Shown in pieces: positions 47,110-62,700 of a stretch of DNA of 64,000 nt. The DNA is from Brienomyrus brachyistius (lineage: Eukaryota; Chordata; Actinopteri; Osteoglossiformes; Mormyridae): positions 21,515,254-21,579,253 of the forward strand of contig NC_064555.1 of the NCBI RefSeq assembly GCF_023856365.1, written 5' to 3'. Position 1 is the first letter of the stretch. Each line of letters begins with the position of its first letter. A model generated the notes under the pieces. It was not told the DNA's origin and ran no database searches. It worked only from the letters and a program-made list of their open reading frames with translations. A program made the translations under genes and the position numbers.

Positions 47110-49076
47110 ACCCCCCCCCCCCCGGTTTGTTGTATACACTCCCCCCGGTTTGTTGTGTACCCCCCCCCCCCCCGGTTTGTTGTGTACCCCCCCCCCCCCC
47201 CGGTTTGTTGTATAACCCCCCCCCCCCCTTGGTTTGTTGTATACACTCCCCCCGGTTTGTTGTATACACCCCCACCCCCCCCCCGGTTTGTTGTATACAC
47301 ATACCCCCCCCTTGGTTTGTTGTATACACTCCCCCCGGTTTGTTGTATACACTCCCCCCGGTTTGTTGTATACACCCCCACCCCCCCCCGGTTTGTTGTA
47401 TACACATACCCCCCCCTTGGTTTGTTGTATACACTCCCCCCGGTTTGTTGTATACACTCCCCCCGGTTTGTTGTATACACTCCCCCCGGTTTGTTGTATA
47501 CACTCCCCCCGGTTTGTTGTATACACTCCCCCCGGTTTGTTGTATAACCCCCCCCCCCCCCCCTTGGTTTGTTGTATACACCCCCCCGGTTTGTTGTATA
47601 CACTCCCCCCGGTTTGTTGTATACACTCCCCCCCGGTTTGTTGTATACACTCCCCCCGGTTTGTTGTATACACTCCCCCCGGTTTGTTGTATAACCCCCC
47701 CCCCCCCCCTTGGTTTGTTGTATACACTCCCCCCGGTTTGTTGTATACACTCCCCCCGGTTTGTTGTATACACTCCCCCCGGTTTGTTGTATACACTCCC
47801 CCCGGTTTGTTGTATACACTCCCCCCGGTTTGTTGTATACACCCCCCCCCCCCCCAGTTTGTTGTATACACTCCCCCCGGTTTGTTGTATACACCCCCCC
47901 CCCCGGTTTGTTGTATACACCCCCCCCCCCTTGGTTTGTTGTATACACTCCCCCCCGGTTTGTTGTATACACCCCCACCCCCCCCCGGTTTGTTGTATAC
48001 ACCCCCCCCGGTTTGTTGTATACACCCCCACCCCCCCCCGGTTTGTTGTATACACCCCCCCCGGTTTGTTGTATAACCCCCCCCCCCCTTGGTTTGTTGT
48101 ATACACTCCCCCCGGTTTGTTGTATACACCCCCCCCCCCCCTTGGTTTGTTGTATACACTCCCCCCGGTTTGTTGTATACACACTCCCCCCGGTTTGTTG
48201 TATACACTCCCCCCGGTTTGTTGTATACACCCCCCCCCCCTTGGTTTGTTGTATACACTCCCCCCGGTTTGTTGTATACACCCCCCCCCCCCCTTGGTTT
48301 GTTGTATACACTCCCCCCGGTTTGTTGTATACACACTCCCCCCGGTTTGTTGTATACACTCCCCCCCGGTTTGTTGTATACACCCCCACCCCCCCCCGGT
48401 TTGTTGTATACACCCCCCCCGGTTTGTTGTATAACCCCCCCCCCCCTTGGTTTGTTGTATACACTCCCCCCGGTTTGTTGTATACACCCCCCCCCCCTTG
48501 GTTTGTTGTATACACTCCCCCCGGTTTGTTGTATACACCCCCCCCCCCCTTGGTTTGTTGTATACACTCCCCCCGGTTTGTTGTATACACCCCCCCCCCC
48601 CTTGGTTTGTTGTATACACACTCCCCCCGGTTTGTTGTATACACACTCCCCCCGGTTTGTTGTATAACCCCCCCCCCCCCCTTGGTTTGTTGTATACACT
48701 CCCCCCGGTTTGTTGTATACACTCCCCCCGGTTTGTTGTATACACACACCGGCTGAGTTTGTTGTATACCCCCCCCGGTTTGTTGTATACACACTCCCCC
48801 CGGTTTGTTGTATACACACTCCCCCCGGTTTGTTGTATACACACTCCCCCCGGTTTGTTGTATACACTCCCCCCGGTTTGTTGTATACACACTCCCCCCG
48901 GTTTGTTGTATACACTCCCCCGGTTTGTTGTATACACACTCCCCCCGGTTTGTTGTATACACTCCCCCCGGTTTGTTGTATAACCCCCCCCCCCCCCCTT
49001 GGTTTGTTGTATACACTCCCCCCGGTTTGTTGTATACACTCCCCCCGGTTTGTTGTATACACACACCGGCCGAGTT
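47110..49076. repeat. C-tract minisatellite, about 2 kb
   Basis: Roughly 80 units (my estimate) of ggtttgttgtatacact followed by a C tract of about 5 to 17 bases. Variants have tatacacact, tataacccc, tatacaccccca or a cttgg junction in place of ccgg. Blocks of several variant units recur in the same order (for example 47268-47340 and 47373-47440; 47975-48115 and 48370-48480), so the array has higher-order structure. It gives long frames in several phases on both strands (up to 766 codons on minus), which I regard as by-products: the C-tract length varies and no domain or splice signal appears. The minus strand is very G-rich. Confidence 0.95.
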
Positions 49077-49133
49077 TGTCAAACACAACGGACCTGAAGG
49101 TGAGGCCACCTGCACATACGTGCGATCAAACCA

Positions 49134-49182
49134 GCGACAGGACAGATGCAACAGGACAGATGCGACAGGACAGATGCGACAG
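49134..49182. repeat. 14-bp tandem repeat, 3.5 units
   Basis: Units of gcgacaggacagat with one internal change, lying shortly after the C-tract array. A small independent expansion. Confidence 0.85.
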
Positions 49183-51015
49183 CACGCAGAGCATGTGACG
49201 GAACGGAATGCGCTAAGGGTGCTTAATGTGCAGCCATCAGAAGACATATGGCCAAAACAAAACACTACAGGTTCGCAATTACAGTACATGTCCTGTGTGC
49301 TTCCTCACTTTATTCAGAATAATTGACATTTGCTTATATTAATTTCAATCTTACTATTTCTTTACAAATGTAAAAGTCAATAGTAGCAGAAACACCGGCA
49401 ATGGGAATTAGCCTAAGTTAATGGTAAAAAGTGTATGAATGTTGTTTCCACCCGCTTTCATTCCATTCTGATGATGTAATTTCAGTTCTACCTTCATGTG
49501 TGTACAATAAAAAGCCATTCAATGTGTCCTACATGTGTGTTTTTATGGTGTCCCTTAGGGCCTCCTGCACTTATTCAGCTGGCAGACTGGACTTAATACC
49601 TTGCTGATAATGCCTGATAAGCGGAGCCCCTGGTCCGCGGCACCACTTGTATTATTTTACAGCACATCTCGCTTGTTCACGATTTCCTGTTTTCTATTGT
49701 ATTGTTGGCATATTCACCAGTTCTGAGGATATCGTCCCATATTAGCCCTGAAATTCGAAACGGAGGACAAAAGGGCGAGTGATTCTGTGGAAATCCACAG
49801 GCCTCCTCATCACAAATCATTTCATCAGTTAATGCCTCTTTGCAAATACATTTCATGTTCTGCGTGATGTCAATTTACTTTAATTTTGAGCAGTGGATGT
49901 GAAATTGATTCTCCCCTTGCTTCTGCTGTGATTTATATGGCACAAAGAAAATCCTCTTTCCAGTTTTCCCTTTTGCTTGGACGTTGAAAAATATATATAG
50001 GAGACTACTTTGACATGCATACCTAAAACGGACACAAGAATGCTATACTTGTTTGAAATATCTACTCTAAAGCTGCTTTTTTCCCCCACAAGTACATTCA
50101 AATTTAATTTCCTGTCTGAAGTAATATTTTGAGAAAAAAAACAGGTGAAGAACTAAAATAATATATGGATGCAGCTAAAGTTACTGATGTAAAGAAATGC
50201 TTGAAGCTGCTTAAAATAAGTAGGATTATATATATTTAAATCAGAAAGTCAAGCATAAATCATATAGATCTTACTTAACAAAGGTTTTAATGCTTAGTTT
50301 TTTTCGGCTGAAGGCGAAGAAAATTTATTTTCTGTTTGATTTGTTAGTTTCTTGCACTGCAACGAAAAAGGCCATTTAAATAATCAAGCATAGCCAAATA
50401 TGTAAATTAAGTAAAATGCTAATATTTCCTGAATAAATTGTTTCCTCAGCTCTGCATCATCACCACTCCCCCCCCCCCCCCCACCCCCCACACACACACT
50501 GCATTATAACAGAAAGTAAGCAAAAATATAGCATTTTAATGATTCTTGTGATGCAGAGATTTGTTGGTGACTAACAGAGATAATGAGATCTTGTAGTGGA
50601 AGGGTGATAAATAAATGAAGGTGCTGAAGAAAAGGTGAGTTTGTGGTTCGTCAGGAAAGATGCAAAAAGATTTTCCATTGGCTGTATCTCACTTGTCCAG
50701 TCAATCCAGCTTCGGCTGTCTGTCTGCACTCTCTTCTACAGTTCATGCTATCTTGCCTGTCTGTGTCCTCCCTGCTATTCAAAAAGCAGTTGTATCTGTG
50801 TGTGTATGCATGTGTGAAATTGCTGTTCCATAGACCCGCATCCTGCCCTGGGATAGGCTCTAAATCACTGTGACTCCGGCTGGATAAGAAGGTACTTAAA
50901 ATGGATCGACTGTCCATGCTTGTAACTCCATAGGCTGCCAGTAAAATTTGGAGTTGGTTATACCAGAATCTCTCGGCTGAGACAGACATTGTGAATGAAA
51001 TCAGCCATCGATGTT
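49183..51015. other. Intergenic, simple repeats only
   Basis: A C/CA-rich run at about 50468-50500 is the only clear repeat. Open frames near 50635-50989 are unsupported. Confidence 0.5.
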
Positions 51016-51023
51016 GTTTACAT
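51016..51023. repeat. 8-bp target duplication (left) of MITE copy 5
   Basis: GTTTACAT, repeated exactly at 51131-51138. Confidence 0.9.
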
Positions 51024-51130
51024 CAGTGTTTCTCAGCCCAGTCCTTGAGGACCCTCAGACGGTCCACGTTTTTGAGGAGCAAAACCACGGACCGTCTAGG
51101 GGTCCCCATGGGTTGTGTTGAGAAACACTG
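51024..51130. mobile_element. Palindromic hAT-like MITE, copy 5 (intact)
   Basis: 107 bp, starting CAGTGTTTCTCAGCCCAGTC and ending GTTGAGAAACACTG, the inverse. The arms 'ctcagacggtccacgttttt' and 'accacggaccgtctaggggt' pair as a near-palindrome. An exact 8-bp duplication (gtttacat) flanks it, the expected hAT footprint. This is the best preserved of the five copies. Confidence 0.92.
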
Positions 51131-51762
51131 GTTTACATCACACTTGACATCCAGCTGTGTCGGATTTTAAGGCCCTTAGTGGACATTTCACAAGGAGCAA
51201 ATAGATACCTTAATTTTTTAGAGAGGTGATGTCCTCGTATCATTGGGGGGGGGCGGACCTGGGACAGTCTAAAAGCAGGAATACAAGCCCCTGACAATCA
51301 AAGAGCCTATCGCTTAGGAGGTGAATTAAACTTCAAAGGGATGAATAATGGAAATATCTGACCTGGGTTGGGTGGGGGATGATGGGTAATCTGTGTGCGG
51401 ACAGGGTTTGTGCTTCCGGCCTAAAGAAAAATGCACCTCTGTGCTGAGAGATGAGTTAAACTCCAAAATCTTTCAGTTAAAGGGATAATGCCATTAACTC
51501 TAATGAAAATGTACGACACAGGGGCACCTTGGAAGCAATGGATTGTGATTTTTAGAAGCCTTTATTTATTGTCATTTTGCACAGGGAGACATTTTAACAA
51601 ATACATTCTGCACTGGTTTTACACAAATTTCTTTTTTTTTTTTTTACACTTTATACAGGATGAAATTGCTGGAAAATATGCGACTTCCCTCTAACAAACT
51701 TTCATTTTTGAATATGAAATATGAAGCTCTATTATAAAAACAGCGAACAACTGCAGTGTTTA

Positions 51763-52368
51763 CATTGAGCGGTCCTATTATTAGGTACACCTGCCTATTA
51801 ATGCAAACAGTCAGCTCATCCAAAGTGACAATCATGCAACTGCAGCTGAATACATACAGCACACAGAGAGAAGGTAGGCAGGCTCAGTACTGCGGGGCTG
51901 AGAATCTGAGTGGCTAAGACACGTGACCTAAACAATCTTTTTTTTCCCTTTTTTTCTTTTCCTTTTTTCCCTTTTTTCCCTTTTTTTTAAAGATTTTTAA
52001 GTAATCTTAATGGTGATGTGATTGTTGGCACCAGATGTGGTGGTTCCAGCATCTCCGAACCAGCCACCCACCTGGGAATTTCACACCCTACACTTTACAG
52101 AGAATGGTGTACTGAACGAAAAAAAGAGCATCCCATCAGTAGCCAGTCTGTTACTGAAAAAACCTTTTCAATGAGAGCGGTCAGAGGACAACGGCCAAGC
52201 TCATTTAAGCTAACAGGAAGTGGGAAAGATAACAGCTCGGTATGACAACGGTGTGAAGAAATGCATCTCCGAACACAAAAATGGTTAAAGCTTGATGTTG
52301 TTCTGGAGATATATGGGAGTCCTACGTGGTACTAGCTAGATGTGCCTAACAAAGTGGCCGCTGATTGT
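51763..52368 (+). mobile_element. Deleted Tc1-like element, second family
   Basis: Left end 'cattgagcggtcctattatt' then aggtacacc; right end read inward 'caatcagcggccactttgtt' then aggcac. TA is present on both sides (51761-51762 and 52369-52370). The interior keeps N-terminal-side transposase-derived sequence on + (about 52018-52290, with 'ggttccagcatctccgaacc' and 'agaatggtgtactgaacgaa') but the catalytic domain is gone. A pyrimidine-rich tract lies at 51936-51991. It is 606 bp, so non-autonomous. Confidence 0.75.
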
Positions 52369-52835
52369 ATATTAATAAGCAAAGCAATCTTCTACATGTG
52401 TTCAGTTGATGGACTTTTCAACCACGTGAAGCTGTGATGTTAATCAAAACTGTAATGGGACTCCTGGTAAGAAAGCAATCGTTTGTATTGCACTAATGGT
52501 GGTGGAACTTCAATGGATGGTACCCGTCATTATCAAAACCATTCTGGGCTACATCTGTATGACAAGACACACTGTATCTCACTGTATTTATTCTCTGCCT
52601 CATGCATCACCCCAGAGGCTTTTACATTTTAAATTACCAGTGAGATCGTGGAGATAAACAATGGTATTTCATTGTCATCGGTACAATTTGTTGCCTGTTT
52701 GAAATGTTGCTTTGTGTTTTTGTGTCAAATGGTGCAGGGCAACACTGAATAAAGGTTTTAATTACTCTGATAGGAGTAAACCACCACTTGTTATAGTGCC
52801 TGATGATGACACTTGAGTATTTGTAGTAAAATACT

Positions 52836-52836
52836 G

Positions 52837-52917
<81 letters not shown>

Positions 52918-52931
52918 TATATATATATATG

Positions 52932-52982
<51 letters not shown>
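52836..52982. repeat. Compound (GT)n/(AT)n microsatellite
   Basis: Two GT blocks (about 52836-52858 and 52887-52908) alternate with AT-rich blocks; a nearly pure (AT)n run of about 45 bases ends the tract. Confidence 0.95.
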
Positions 52983-52986
<4 letters not shown>

Positions 52987-54588
52987 CCTTAGAGAATATT
53001 GAAATACTTAGCATTCACATACGTTAAAGATCCATTGCAGTTTCTATCTTTCTATCTTTTCACCATTTCTATCATGCCGAAACTGATTGAGGGTTTTATT
53101 CGTACGCCTTTTTATCCCCTTCTGTTGTGTCAGTGCTTTCAAATTTTATGCTAAATCAAAACCTTAAAAAATGTGCTCAAACCTTTGCTGGCCTGAGCTC
53201 TTGTGAATAGTCTCATATGTATGAGAACATTCCTATATAAACACCACTAAAATTATACTGCCTGCGGTAGACTGATAAAGCTTTCCAATCATGCGCCTTT
53301 TACCATCTGAATTTATCAACGACAATGAGCATTAAACAAATAACGTTCGGCTATCTATGGTATTATTAATACAATCAATCATGATTGGATCGTGCAGACA
53401 CATGCAAGACATATTCTTCATTCTCACTGTCACCCTCTCTCCACAGCTAAAGTTTTGCCGATTCACACTTTTTTGCTGTAATCTCATATCATGGCAGTTT
53501 GTTTACCGGTATTACATATTTCCAGTAATTCAAGTATAGATTTTTGAGTGCAGGTTTGTCATATTGATAAAGCAATAATATCTGAATTGAAAAGTAATTT
53601 AAATTTTGCTGCTTGGTTGCAGTGCTTGCTCGACTTTAGAAAAAGGCAAAATTTCAATGGAAATAGCTGAAATTTTAATTTCCTCAGTGTTTTTCAGGCT
53701 CATAACCAGCTGTTTATAGGTAAGTAGGGGATACTAGGTATACTTGTGATGAACAAGTCCCTCCTTTACCTAGTCTTACCTAACCTTGTATTTAGCACAA
53801 GACTATTTATTAGTCGTGTAATATTTGCAGCATTCTCAGATCTGTAGATTTATTGGATAGAAATTGTCACAGCTACATCATCTGGTGTTGATTTAACTTA
53901 ATTGCACTATTGTGACATACTGCTTACAGCCACATGTGAAGGCATCTTGTTAAAATCTTAATGGGTGTATGGTTAGTTATGAGTAAACTTTCCAGACAAA
54001 TAAATGGTCTGACCTATGGGAAAAAATGTCCCACATGTTGGAGTTGGAGTCTAATCTGTTCAGTCCAGACCTTTTCAGGTCCAGAATACAGGACCCAAAG
54101 CACAATAGAGAGAAGAAGCTGTAACAACTCGGACCCATTATTCAGGACAGAAAAATTACACAGGGAATAACTGAAATCTAGGTTATAATAAATTAATGTT
54201 AAGTGCCTTGTTGGTGATGCTTTCTGCCTTTTGGAAAGAGGCAGACTGTCCTTGGATTTAAGCCATTTAAATTTTTAAGAACTGGCACCATCAACATATT
54301 AACAAAAGCTCTCTCTGTGTATTTGTCTAAAACGGGGAGCTGATATACATTAACCAGTAAAACAACACATGGTTCGCTGTGTGTTTACATGACCGTGCAA
54401 TGCGATGTCTGTCTCCTGTTTTATACAAGCTACAATCCACAAATATAGGATCCATCGGGTGTTAAAAATACAACTTCTCCCAGAACACCATAGCCACGGA
54501 TGCGTTTAAACAGTTGCTGTTATTAAACTTTCCATTTTACACTCATCTGAAAATATGTGCACTCCGTGGGTGTAATGGAGATGACTGG

Positions 54589-54591
<3 letters not shown>

Positions 54592-54627
<36 letters not shown>
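54592..54627. repeat. (GA)n microsatellite
   Basis: Uninterrupted GA dinucleotides, about 18 units. Confidence 0.95.
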
Positions 54628-54630
<3 letters not shown>

Positions 54631-55308
54631 GCTAAATATAAAAACTTTAGATCCAGACATCAGTGATTATCAGAGAGGAGTGGATTCTAGACCAAAGTAT
54701 TTATAAGGCATTCAACTAGGGAACTTGGTAGGTCTTACGCATGTGTATATACAGTAGAAATCTTCGATTTACTGTGCGGCTGATTCACCACTATTGGCTG
54801 CTGTTAGCAGATACACCTGTGAGCCTAGATGCCTGTGATCCTCCATATTGGCTTACCTCTAACCATTCTGGAAGTCCTTTTTTTTACCACTTTGTTTACT
54901 CAAGAATAACAAAACAAAATGTTCTGGGCTTCCACAGGGCTGATTTTGTTCATGCTGACCAATCTCTGCTAGAACCTGGCTAATCAATCCGAGGTGGACA
55001 GACAAAAAGTAACCTGTTGTCCTATTTCAACAAAATGGACAGTTTCAACTTCGGCAGATGATGAAACTTTAGCCGCAAAATAATCAGATATTTACATATT
55101 TAAAGTGACAGTACAGCATAACTGCTATGACGCTGATTTCAGGCAAAAGGCTAAGTAATGAACTTTAGCAAATGTAATGTTTTAAATTAGTTTGATTGGC
55201 AAATTACATTTATGAATTAGATTTATGCATCTACAAGGAAGTGCCCCGTTTAGTTTTAGCGTAAGAGAAGGGATTTCACAGAATAATGGAGCCAAAACTC
55301 TTCTATTT

Positions 55309-55667
55309 ATTTATTCCATCCATCCATCCATTTTCCAAACCACTTATCCTACTGGGTCGCAGGGGGTCCGGAGCCTATCCCGGAAGCAATGGGCACCAGG
55401 GAGGGAACAACCCAGGATGGGGGGGCCAGCCCATCGCAGGGCACACTCACACACCATTCATATGCACATGCACTCCTACAGGCAATTTAGCAAGTCCAAT
55501 TAGCCTCAGCATGTCTTTGGATTGTGGGGGGAAACCGGAGCACTCGGAGGAAACCCCACGATGACATGGGGAGAGCTTGCAAATTCCACACACATGTGAC
55601 CCAGGCAGAGACTGGAACCCAGAGGTGTGAGGCAACAGTGCTAACCACTGCACCACCATGCCGCCCC
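55309..55667 (-). mobile_element. tRNA-headed SINE with TGGA tail, near full length
   Basis: In element orientation it starts at the right with GGGGCGGCATGGTGGTGCAG and the A-box-like 'gtggttagcactgttgcc'. A B-box-like gggttccagtc follows about 40 bases later, then the body and 'attgcctgtaggagtgcatg', and the tail ends in TGGATGGATGGA. The TGGA tail suggests retrotransposition by a LINE of the L2 type (inference). It is about 360 bp and the reference copy for the fragments at 2698-2910 and 3796-3930. Confidence 0.82.
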
Positions 55668-58216
<2,549 letters not shown>

Positions 58217-59647
58217 TGACACATATATAGTAGTCAAAGACACATGAGACAAACAATAGCCAAAGAAGACCTAAAATTTTGTATAAACAGTAATTCAACG
58301 TCCAGCAACATGTTGATTGAACAAGTGCCTTTACATCTTCCGAAAGCAACACGTATGTAGCTTGCAGCCTTCTGATTATGTTTTCCTACCCGCAATCTCA
58401 CATATAGTAATCATTTAGTAAATATATATTCTAAATTGATATGGGAAATGTGATGGAAAAGCTGACAGAATGAGTCGTATATAGCTTTTTACCACGTGTC
58501 GGACAGCCTACGTATTTTAGGTTTTCTTGAATCTATAAGCGAAAGACATCCAAGCGAGAAAGAAAAACGCTCGCTTTCCATATTTGTTTTCTGCATTGGA
58601 TGCATAATTTGTAAAGCTTGATCTGAAGTTTAATGCTGGATAAATGTTTGGCACATCTTACTCACTTGAACAGCGTTACAGAGGATGGAGACGTATACAT
58701 AAGGTTTATTACGCAGTCACATCAAGCGCTCCTTTGTCCGCTTCTCGCAGCCTCTGCTCGTGAATGCAAAATGTACAAGCATACAGTGTGAATCTTTTCA
58801 TATAATCATAAATGTTCGTAATCTGTTTTCCCGTCACTCGTTCCCGTACCCCAGATTATTTCTCATCTACCGTTTATTTATTGGTGTTAATTTCTATTTT
58901 GAAGCTAAGTGCTAAAAATTTTTGTACAATATGTTTTACCGTAGATCCCAGTGATTTGCTTTATCGCGCGTTTATCGTGGAGTGTAACATGTAAATTGCG
59001 CACGGGTTATTGGCGGCCAAAGCCAGCGCACCCAGCTCAGCGCAAACGCGTGGTGCTGAAGAACAGCTCCAACACCAAAAAACCTGCGAGGGAAAGCCGT
59101 ACAGATTTAGACCAACTGCTGAAATATCACTCAGCCCGCGCGGAGAAAATGCAGAAGCTACGTTAAAAGCAACAGCGCTAGTAGTACAAACAATTAAGGA
59201 CGCGTTATGTACTCATTGCATTGCATTACTACTAAACATCAATAGCACGCTTTTCGTTTTTCTAACCACACTACATGACGTATGCTGTTAATGTAAATCA
59301 TTCTCGAGAAAAAAGTACAAATTATCTATAACTTGTTGATTTATTTGACCTTAGTAAGTTTTTAGAAGCATGGTGGCATTTTTACCTATACAAAAAGCAT
59401 ATTCACAGAGTGTTAGTCATCTGATAATTCATGAAAAACACTGTACATTAAGAAGTATATATCAGACCTGACTGTACAGGAGAGTTTTACCTATAGTTAT
59501 TCGTGTTTCTTTCTCTTTTTTGTAACATTTCTTTATTCAGTCATACTTATGAACTTTCGACTTTGCAATGCTATTCCAGTTGCAGTATCAACGTTTAAAA
59601 TGAATGTCTCAACTTTCTTGTTACCTTTTCTTGAAAAAGTGGAATGT

Positions 59648-59648
<1 letters not shown>

Positions 59649-59723
<75 letters not shown>
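59649..59723. repeat. (CA)n microsatellite
   Basis: About 37 CA units with a few interspersed CG steps, in KCNK9 intron 1. Confidence 0.95.
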
Positions 59724-59727
<4 letters not shown>

Positions 59728-62700
59728 CTTCATTCCTTTGATACAGCCTGCAAAGTGAATTCCGTCCCGTCTTGATCTACCAGAAAGACTGACAGATAAC
59801 AGTTAATTGACAGTTAACTCACCATCCCCTTTTTCTCTTCTTCAAAGGCAAATAGTAATAAAGTGGATTTCGGGATTTTTTTAGATGATTGCTGGAAAAT
59901 GTGACTATATTGTGCTGAAGACCTTTAGATCGTGACGTGTTTCTCGGCACATGCCTTTTTCTAAAAACTGATGTTGTGATAGATACAATGTGATGACTGC
60001 AATGTCATTCCAGATTCACACTCGCTATCCATCGGTGCTCGAGACAGGATTACTGGGGCCAAAAGGAGGAAATGGGCCGAGATACTCCACTGAAGCGCTT
60101 TTATACACAGAATGTCTCGTATCTTTAGCGATCATAATTGGAGCATAAATTCCTGTTGCTATTTCCTAATACTTACAGGCTGCTGCTCTGAAGAGATAAA
60201 GGGGCTCAAGAGCGCTAAACACTTTCAAAGTAATCAAAAAAAAATTAAGAACCTGTAATATAGGGTGATCTTTTCTGTTAATGTTATTGGTAACATTGTG
60301 ATATTAAAGTACAAATTATCATCACAATTACGCACTTTTGAATTTTAGGAAGGAACTACAGTAAAATCAATAAGGAATGAAGAATTCAAAATGCAACGCT
60401 AAGTTAGTTAGTCAGTTAATGAATATTGTGTCTAAGTAATACGAGAAACAATTATGTACGTTATATTCTGTTAACGAATATAAACCCAGACTGAAAATAT
60501 AATTTTTCATAGATTCAGTTAGTTCAGATCATTTGGGACATCATTGTACTCTAAATAGGCTTATTTTTACTATATTTGGGAAACGGTAAATCCGCAAAGG
60601 GTACCAGGTATGATATTAATAAAGCTTGTCAGTTTCACTTTGCTTCTGGCGTAGTGCTGTGGTGTAAATTTGCATCTTTATTCAGCACTAGCAGAGGGGG
60701 GCGGGGGGTCCTCGTAAGAGTCTGCTCTTCAGTTATACTGTGGGTGGCTCGTTTGCTTGGTCTCTCACCTACGCACAGTGGTGACACCTCTGCATTACAC
60801 GGGGGAAGTTATTTAAAAATGGTATTATAAATAAACCTTAACAAAATTCAGTGGGAATGTTTAGCAGAGACCTCGTGTTCCTGATACTGAACGTTCGGTT
60901 TAACAGATAAGTTCCGCTTATAAGCAAAATGTTTGTCACTGAGCAGTTGTGCTGTGACTTTGCGTACTGTGGTTTTAAGATGGAAGTATATTTTGCTGTG
61001 TTATCTGATTGTTTTCTGTGTAGCAAAACAAGTATCTCAAAGACGCCGCGCTCATTGTCAGCATCTGTCTGGATCTGAATAGATGGATGTTTTCGGCTTT
61101 GCTCTCAGGTGAATCTCACTCAGGTGAGCGGGACTGCAGCTGAAAAGGGTGACACTCCGTGCTTTTTCAGTCTATTTGACGGAGGTTTCTGTTGTAGTTT
61201 CCCGTATTGAAATTGCACACCAACAGAGTTCAGTCACAACTGAGGTTTCAGTCAAAAGTGAATAAGCGAATGTCATCTGCATCTTTATATTCTTTCATTG
61301 TAAATGGCTTTGTTTCAATTTGTGTACCTGGCGATGCGATGGTCTTTTTTTGTTATCGCTACTATTGCTTGAATTTTTCAACTTTCAATTGCACTTTCAA
61401 AAGTAGACGTGCGGAATGCTAGCTTTCAACAAACAACAACAACAATTGCGCTTAGCAATTTTAGAGACTCCTTTTCAAAATATGAGGATTTTTTATGTAC
61501 ATATCTAAACAGTAATTAGCATATTAACACACTGTTCGCATGTACATGACATGCTTTGTTCAGCCTGGGAAACTGCGCATCCGGAGATGAATTTATTCAG
61601 CTGCACGCTGGACCTCAGTTTTATGCAGTTATCGTACTGTTGCTTTTTAATGAACTGAGCGCGTCTCTGAATAGAATTGCATCGGCTTGCTGTTAAAGTA
61701 ACGTTTTGGTAGAAATGGATGGATTTTCATCTTTATTTTCCAGCAGAGGACGTAGCGCTCCTGTTTCTCAACACGGCCAATTGTTTAATTTCCTCACTCT
61801 CCCTATGGTCCTGTTCTTGGGACTTGAAGAACTCGACCCAAGCTAAATTCAAATACTGTCCTTACTGGGAGCCAGTATTGTTTTTCATCATTTATTCCTC
61901 AGTATTTCTTGAGTCTTGTTAAAATATTTTCACCATTCAGTGATGCTAAATTGACCCCTTTTGGGTGAATGTGTTGCATACCATACTATGATGCGGATGT
62001 GACGTCATGTGGTCATGTGAAAGCCAATGTGCAGTATCGTGTAAACAGTCGTCGTATTGTTGGCCGAACGAATCAGCAAGGGCTCACTGCTTTGAGAGCA
62101 GAATAGCCATCCCCTCCACACTGTTTTTCAGAAGGGGGGGGGGGGGGGTAACTGGGCTAATGTTCAAAGGGAGGGACTGTATGTACAAGCTCTTTGGTCC
62201 AACATGAGACCTTTGTTCCATGGGCTATTCAAAAACAATTTGGATCAGCTTTAAAGCGATCAGCATTTAATGGTTTTAATGAACACAACATTTATAAACT
62301 CAGTGAATATTTCCCCTTAAAGTATACATGCAAAAATCATCTTTCTGAGACAAATATATTGGTTTTATTCGAATGGTAATTTTAGACAGAAAGGATCTGA
62401 AATATATCAGCTGCATCATTGTTTAATTGATGACAGCCTATTAAAACTTCTAACACATTCATATCAGACAAGTTGTTATTGTATGGGCCTTGGTAATGTG
62501 TAATAACTGAGCATTATTACCAAATAAGCAAAAAACAATAGCTGTTATTTAGTGCTAGGATTAAATAAGCTTTGCCAAATATGTGAAACTGAATTTTGCA
62601 AGAAGAATTCAGCTGTGAAGACAAAGCCTAAAATAATTCCCGTCATTATAATTTCAAAGTAATTCAATAATTCCAGTTATTATAATTTCCGGATGACATA

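Larger units (their letters stand above)
52371..55308. other. Intergenic with microsatellites
   Basis: A (GT)n/(AT)n compound tract lies at 52836-52982 and (GA)n at 54592-54627. No gene recognised. Confidence 0.5.

Noticed and set aside
47110..49076. CRISPR array
   Set aside because: Units are contiguous and lack unique spacers of constant length, and the window is a vertebrate genome. The same applies to the other minisatellites.
46989..49289. A 766-codon minus-strand frame and several overlapping + frames
   Set aside because: They are translations of the C-tract minisatellite. Residues are only the repeat (GGVYTTNRGE-like), several phases are open at once, and C-tract length changes shift frames between units.
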